A DNA stretch of 6,336 bases from Halothece sp964463655 (GTDB lineage: Bacteria > Cyanobacteriota > Cyanobacteriia > Cyanobacteriales > Rubidibacteraceae). This document shows positions 4,459 to 6,336 of this stretch, in pieces. Under the pieces are notes generated by a model, which was not told the DNA's origin, ran no database searches, and saw only the letters and a program-made list of their open reading frames with translations. Every line of letters begins with the position of its first letter. The first letter of the stretch is position 1. The position numbers and the translations under genes are program-made. The stretch covers positions 1 to 6,336 of the forward strand of contig CAYXDG010000122.1 of NCBI GenBank assembly GCA_964463655.1, in the 5' to 3' direction.

Positions 4459-6177
4459 TTAAAATAAGAAATACCGTTGCGCCATAGGGAGGGTGGTTGC
4501 TGGTTCGCAAGTTAAAAGTTCGCCATCGGCTCTGACTTCGTAGGTTTCAGCATCCACTTCAATATTCGGAGTGGCGGTGTTGAGTTTCATGTCTGCTTTG
4601 CCAATATTACGGGTATTTGTAACCGGAACAACTGATTTCTGTAAGCCTAATTGTTGTCCAATTTCAGCGTCTATTCCTGCTTGTGACATAAAGGTTAGGC
4701 AAGTGCGAGAGATAGCACGCCCATAACTGGCAAACATCGGACGCATTTCAATCGGTTGTGGCGTGGGAATACTGGCATTTGCGTCTCCCATTTGAGCATA
4801 GGCGATCGCGCCTCCTTTAATTACAATTTCTGGTTTCACCCCAAAACAACTGGGTTTCCACAAACACAAATCTGCCAGTTTCCCTTCTTCAATTGATCCT
4901 ACTTCCTGAGCAATCCCGTGCATAATTGCCGAGTTGATGGTGTATTTTGCCACATACCGTTTGGCGCGGAAATTGTCGTGGGTTTCGCTACTATTCTCAG
5001 GAGAGGGGAGCAAACCTCGCTGTACTTTCATTTTGTGGGCAGTTTGCCAAGTGCGAATAATATTTTCTCCGACACGCCCCATTGCTTGGGAGTCAGACGC
5101 GATCGCGCTAAAAGCCCCCAAATCATGTAAAATATCCTCAGCCGCAATGGTTTCTCTGCGAATGCGAGACTCGGCAAAGGCGACATCTTCTGGAATATTC
5201 GGATCGAGGTGATGACACACCATCAACATATCCAAATGTTCTTCTAGGGTATTCACTGTATATGGGCGCGTGGGATTCGTGGAAGAAGGGAGAACATTAC
5301 TTTGACCACAAACTTTAATAATATCGGGGGCGTGTCCGCCACCTGCGCCTTCTGTGTGGTAAGTGTGGATAGTTCGATTTTTAAAGGCGTTAATGGTATC
5401 TTCAACAAAACCCGCCTCGTTAAGGGTGTCAGTATGAATGGCAACCTGGACATCATAGCGATCCGCCACCGAGAGACAAGTATCGATCGTTGCGGGAGTC
5501 GTTCCCCAATCTTCATGGAGTTTTAAGCCCATCGCACCGGCGATTACCTGTGCTTCCAATTCTTGAGGCTGGCTACTGTTTCCTTTCCCAAAAAAACCTA
5601 AATTCACGGGAAAGGCTTCTGCTGCTTGTAACATCAAGTGTAGATTCCATGATCCAGGGGTGCAGGTAGTGGCGTTTGTTCCCGTAGCGGGTCCAGTTCC
5701 CCCACCAAACATCGTTGTGATCCCTGACGCGATCGCGGTTTCAATCAGTTGCGGACAAATAAAATGAATATGGCTATCAACTCCCCCAGCCGTCAAGATC
5801 ATCCCTTCTCCTGCTACCGCTTCGGTACTTGGACCAATAATAATATCCACATTATCTTGAATATAGGGATTTCCTGCTTTACCGATTTTCAAGATTCTGC
5901 CATCTTTAATACCGACATCTGCTTTGACAATTCCCCACCAATCGAGAATCAGAGCGTTAGTAATCACTACATCTACCGCACCATCGTCACGAGAAATAGG
6001 CGATTGTCCCATCCCATCACGGATGACTTTTCCCCCACCAAACTTCACTTCCTCGCCATAGGTGGTGAAATCTTGTTCCACTTCAATAAATAATTCTGTA
6101 TCCGCTAAACGCACGCGATCGCCTACTGTGGGACCAAAAGTTTCAGCGTAAGCACGGCGATCCATTCGATAACCCAT
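4459..6177 (-). CDS. ureC: Urease subunit alpha (catalytic, Ni-binding)
   Basis: Urease hydrolyses urea to ammonia and carbamate in the cytoplasm; UreC carries the dinickel centre and works with UreA and UreB. The 572-residue product matches the family's length and is complete, from MGYRMDRRAYAETFGPTVGD to TTLPMAQRYFLF. Ni ligands and catalytic residues are all present, at the Klebsiella numbers plus two: His136 and His138 (VDSHIHFI), carbamylated Lys219 and His221 (MGLKLHEDWG), His248 (VAIHTD), His274 (TYHTEG), flap Cys321-His322 (MVCHHLD) and Asp362 (ASDSQAMGR). ATG 6177 is chosen because AAGGAG lies 6 nt upstream and the family starts here; an extension to 6243 adds a non-homologous leader. 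No other ure gene is in the window. Several HIP1 sites in the gene suggest it is a long-resident chromosomal gene. Confidence 0.98.
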   Translation of the reverse strand: MGYRMDRRAYAETFGPTVGDRVRLADTELFIEVEQDFTTYGEEVKFGGGKVIRDGMGQSPISRDDGAVDVVITNALILDWWGIVKADVGIKDGRILKIGKAGNPYIQDNVDIIIGPSTEAVAGEGMILTAGGVDSHIHFICPQLIETAIASGITTMFGGGTGPATGTNATTCTPGSWNLHLMLQAAEAFPVNLGFFGKGNSSQPQELEAQVIAGAMGLKLHEDWGTTPATIDTCLSVADRYDVQVAIHTDTLNEAGFVEDTINAFKNRTIHTYHTEGAGGGHAPDIIKVCGQSNVLPSSTNPTRPYTVNTLEEHLDMLMVCHHLDPNIPEDVAFAESRIRRETIAAEDILHDLGAFSAIASDSQAMGRVGENIIRTWQTAHKMKVQRGLLPSPENSSETHDNFRAKRYVAKYTINSAIMHGIAQEVGSIEEGKLADLCLWKPSCFGVKPEIVIKGGAIAYAQMGDANASIPTPQPIEMRPMFASYGRAISRTCLTFMSQAGIDAEIGQQLGLQKSVVPVTNTRNIGKADMKLNTATPNIEVDAETYEVRADGELLTCEPATTLPMAQRYFLF

Positions 6178-6183
6178 ATTTTT

Positions 6184-6189
6184 CTCCTT
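6184..6189 (-). promoter_or_regulatory. ureC ribosome binding site AAGGAG
   Basis: AAGGAG on the minus strand, 6 nt before ATG 6177. It fixes the ureC start and excludes the longer open frame that begins at 6243. Confidence 0.85.
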
Positions 6190-6191
6190 AT

Positions 6192-6209
6192 TAATTATTA
6201 CAATAATTA
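6192..6209. promoter_or_regulatory. AT-only palindrome in the ureC leader
   Basis: TAATTATT, AC, AATAATTA: a perfect 8-bp inverted repeat just upstream of the ribosome binding site. It could be an operator or an RNA hairpin, but in AT-rich DNA a chance palindrome is plausible. No NtcA site of the GTA-N8-TAC type is seen in this leader. Confidence 0.25.
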
Positions 6210-6282
6210 GGGTCTGCTGAATTAAACTGAAAGTTTTAATCAATTGCCAGTTACCAGTTTAGTTAGAATTTAGAAGTAAGTT

Positions 6283-6336
6283 AACAAATAACAAATAACA
6301 AATAACAAATAACAAATAACAAATAACAAATAACAA
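6283..6336. repeat. 7-bp tandem repeat (AACAAAT)n, running off the right edge
   Basis: At least 7.7 uninterrupted copies of AACAAAT fill the last 54 bp with no mismatch. Heptameric short tandem repeats are a known feature of cyanobacterial intergenic DNA. A second, two-copy heptamer pattern (CCAGTTA, CCAGTTT) lies nearby at 6247-6260. The array begins about 105 bp upstream of the ureC start. Confidence 0.92.

Noticed and set aside
4918..6093. Several open frames on either strand inside ureC
   Set aside because: They are shadows of a highly conserved urease gene, with no ribosome binding sites or recognisable domains.
6178..6243. 22-residue N-terminal extension of ureC
   Set aside because: The extension is not part of the family, and AAGGAG sits 6 nt before the internal ATG at 6177.

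Overview
The window looks like a piece of a cyanobacterial chromosome. The HIP1 octamer GCGATCGC occurs repeatedly (for example near 153, 3783, 4364, 4802 and 6115), the base composition is AT-rich, and the gene families are typical of cyanobacteria: a DUF2887/Rpn-type nuclease, HigBA, AbrB-Doc, and ISY100-like and other IS630 elements. I cannot name the genus from the sequence.

Layout. Positions 1-370 (minus) hold the N-terminal 123 codons of a Rpn/DUF2887 protein that runs off the left edge. Positions 415-1026 (minus) hold a HigBA toxin-antitoxin locus. The antitoxin is intact, but higB carries a frameshift in a T8 run and a probable active-site Arg-to-Cys change. Positions 1090-2450 are accessory: a family of small hairpins, a 957-bp IS630/ISY100-like element with its transposase in two frames, a cas RAMP-like C-terminal remnant split by that element, and a 107-bp MITE. 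Positions 2472-3096 (minus) hold an apparently intact AbrB-type antitoxin/Doc toxin pair. Positions 3232-4125 hold the start of a plus-strand gene cut off by a degraded second IS630-family element. Positions 4114-4414 hold a decayed small reading frame interrupted by a second MITE. Positions 4459-6177 (minus) hold a complete ureC, urease alpha subunit, with all its nickel-site residues. A 7-bp tandem repeat occupies the right edge.

How it fits together. The only evident metabolic gene is ureC; its partners UreA/UreB and the Ni chaperones are not in the window, and cyanobacteria often scatter urease genes. The rest is a mobile-element and addiction-module landing zone. Two MITE copies in inverted orientation bracket the AbrB-Doc pair and the dead IS. 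Three separate coding sequences (higB and both transposases) are each broken or recoded at an 8-nt homopolymer. Two reading frames are rejoined when an inserted element is removed in silico: the RAMP remnant at IS1 and the small ORF at MITE2. I found no CRISPR array, tRNA or rRNA.
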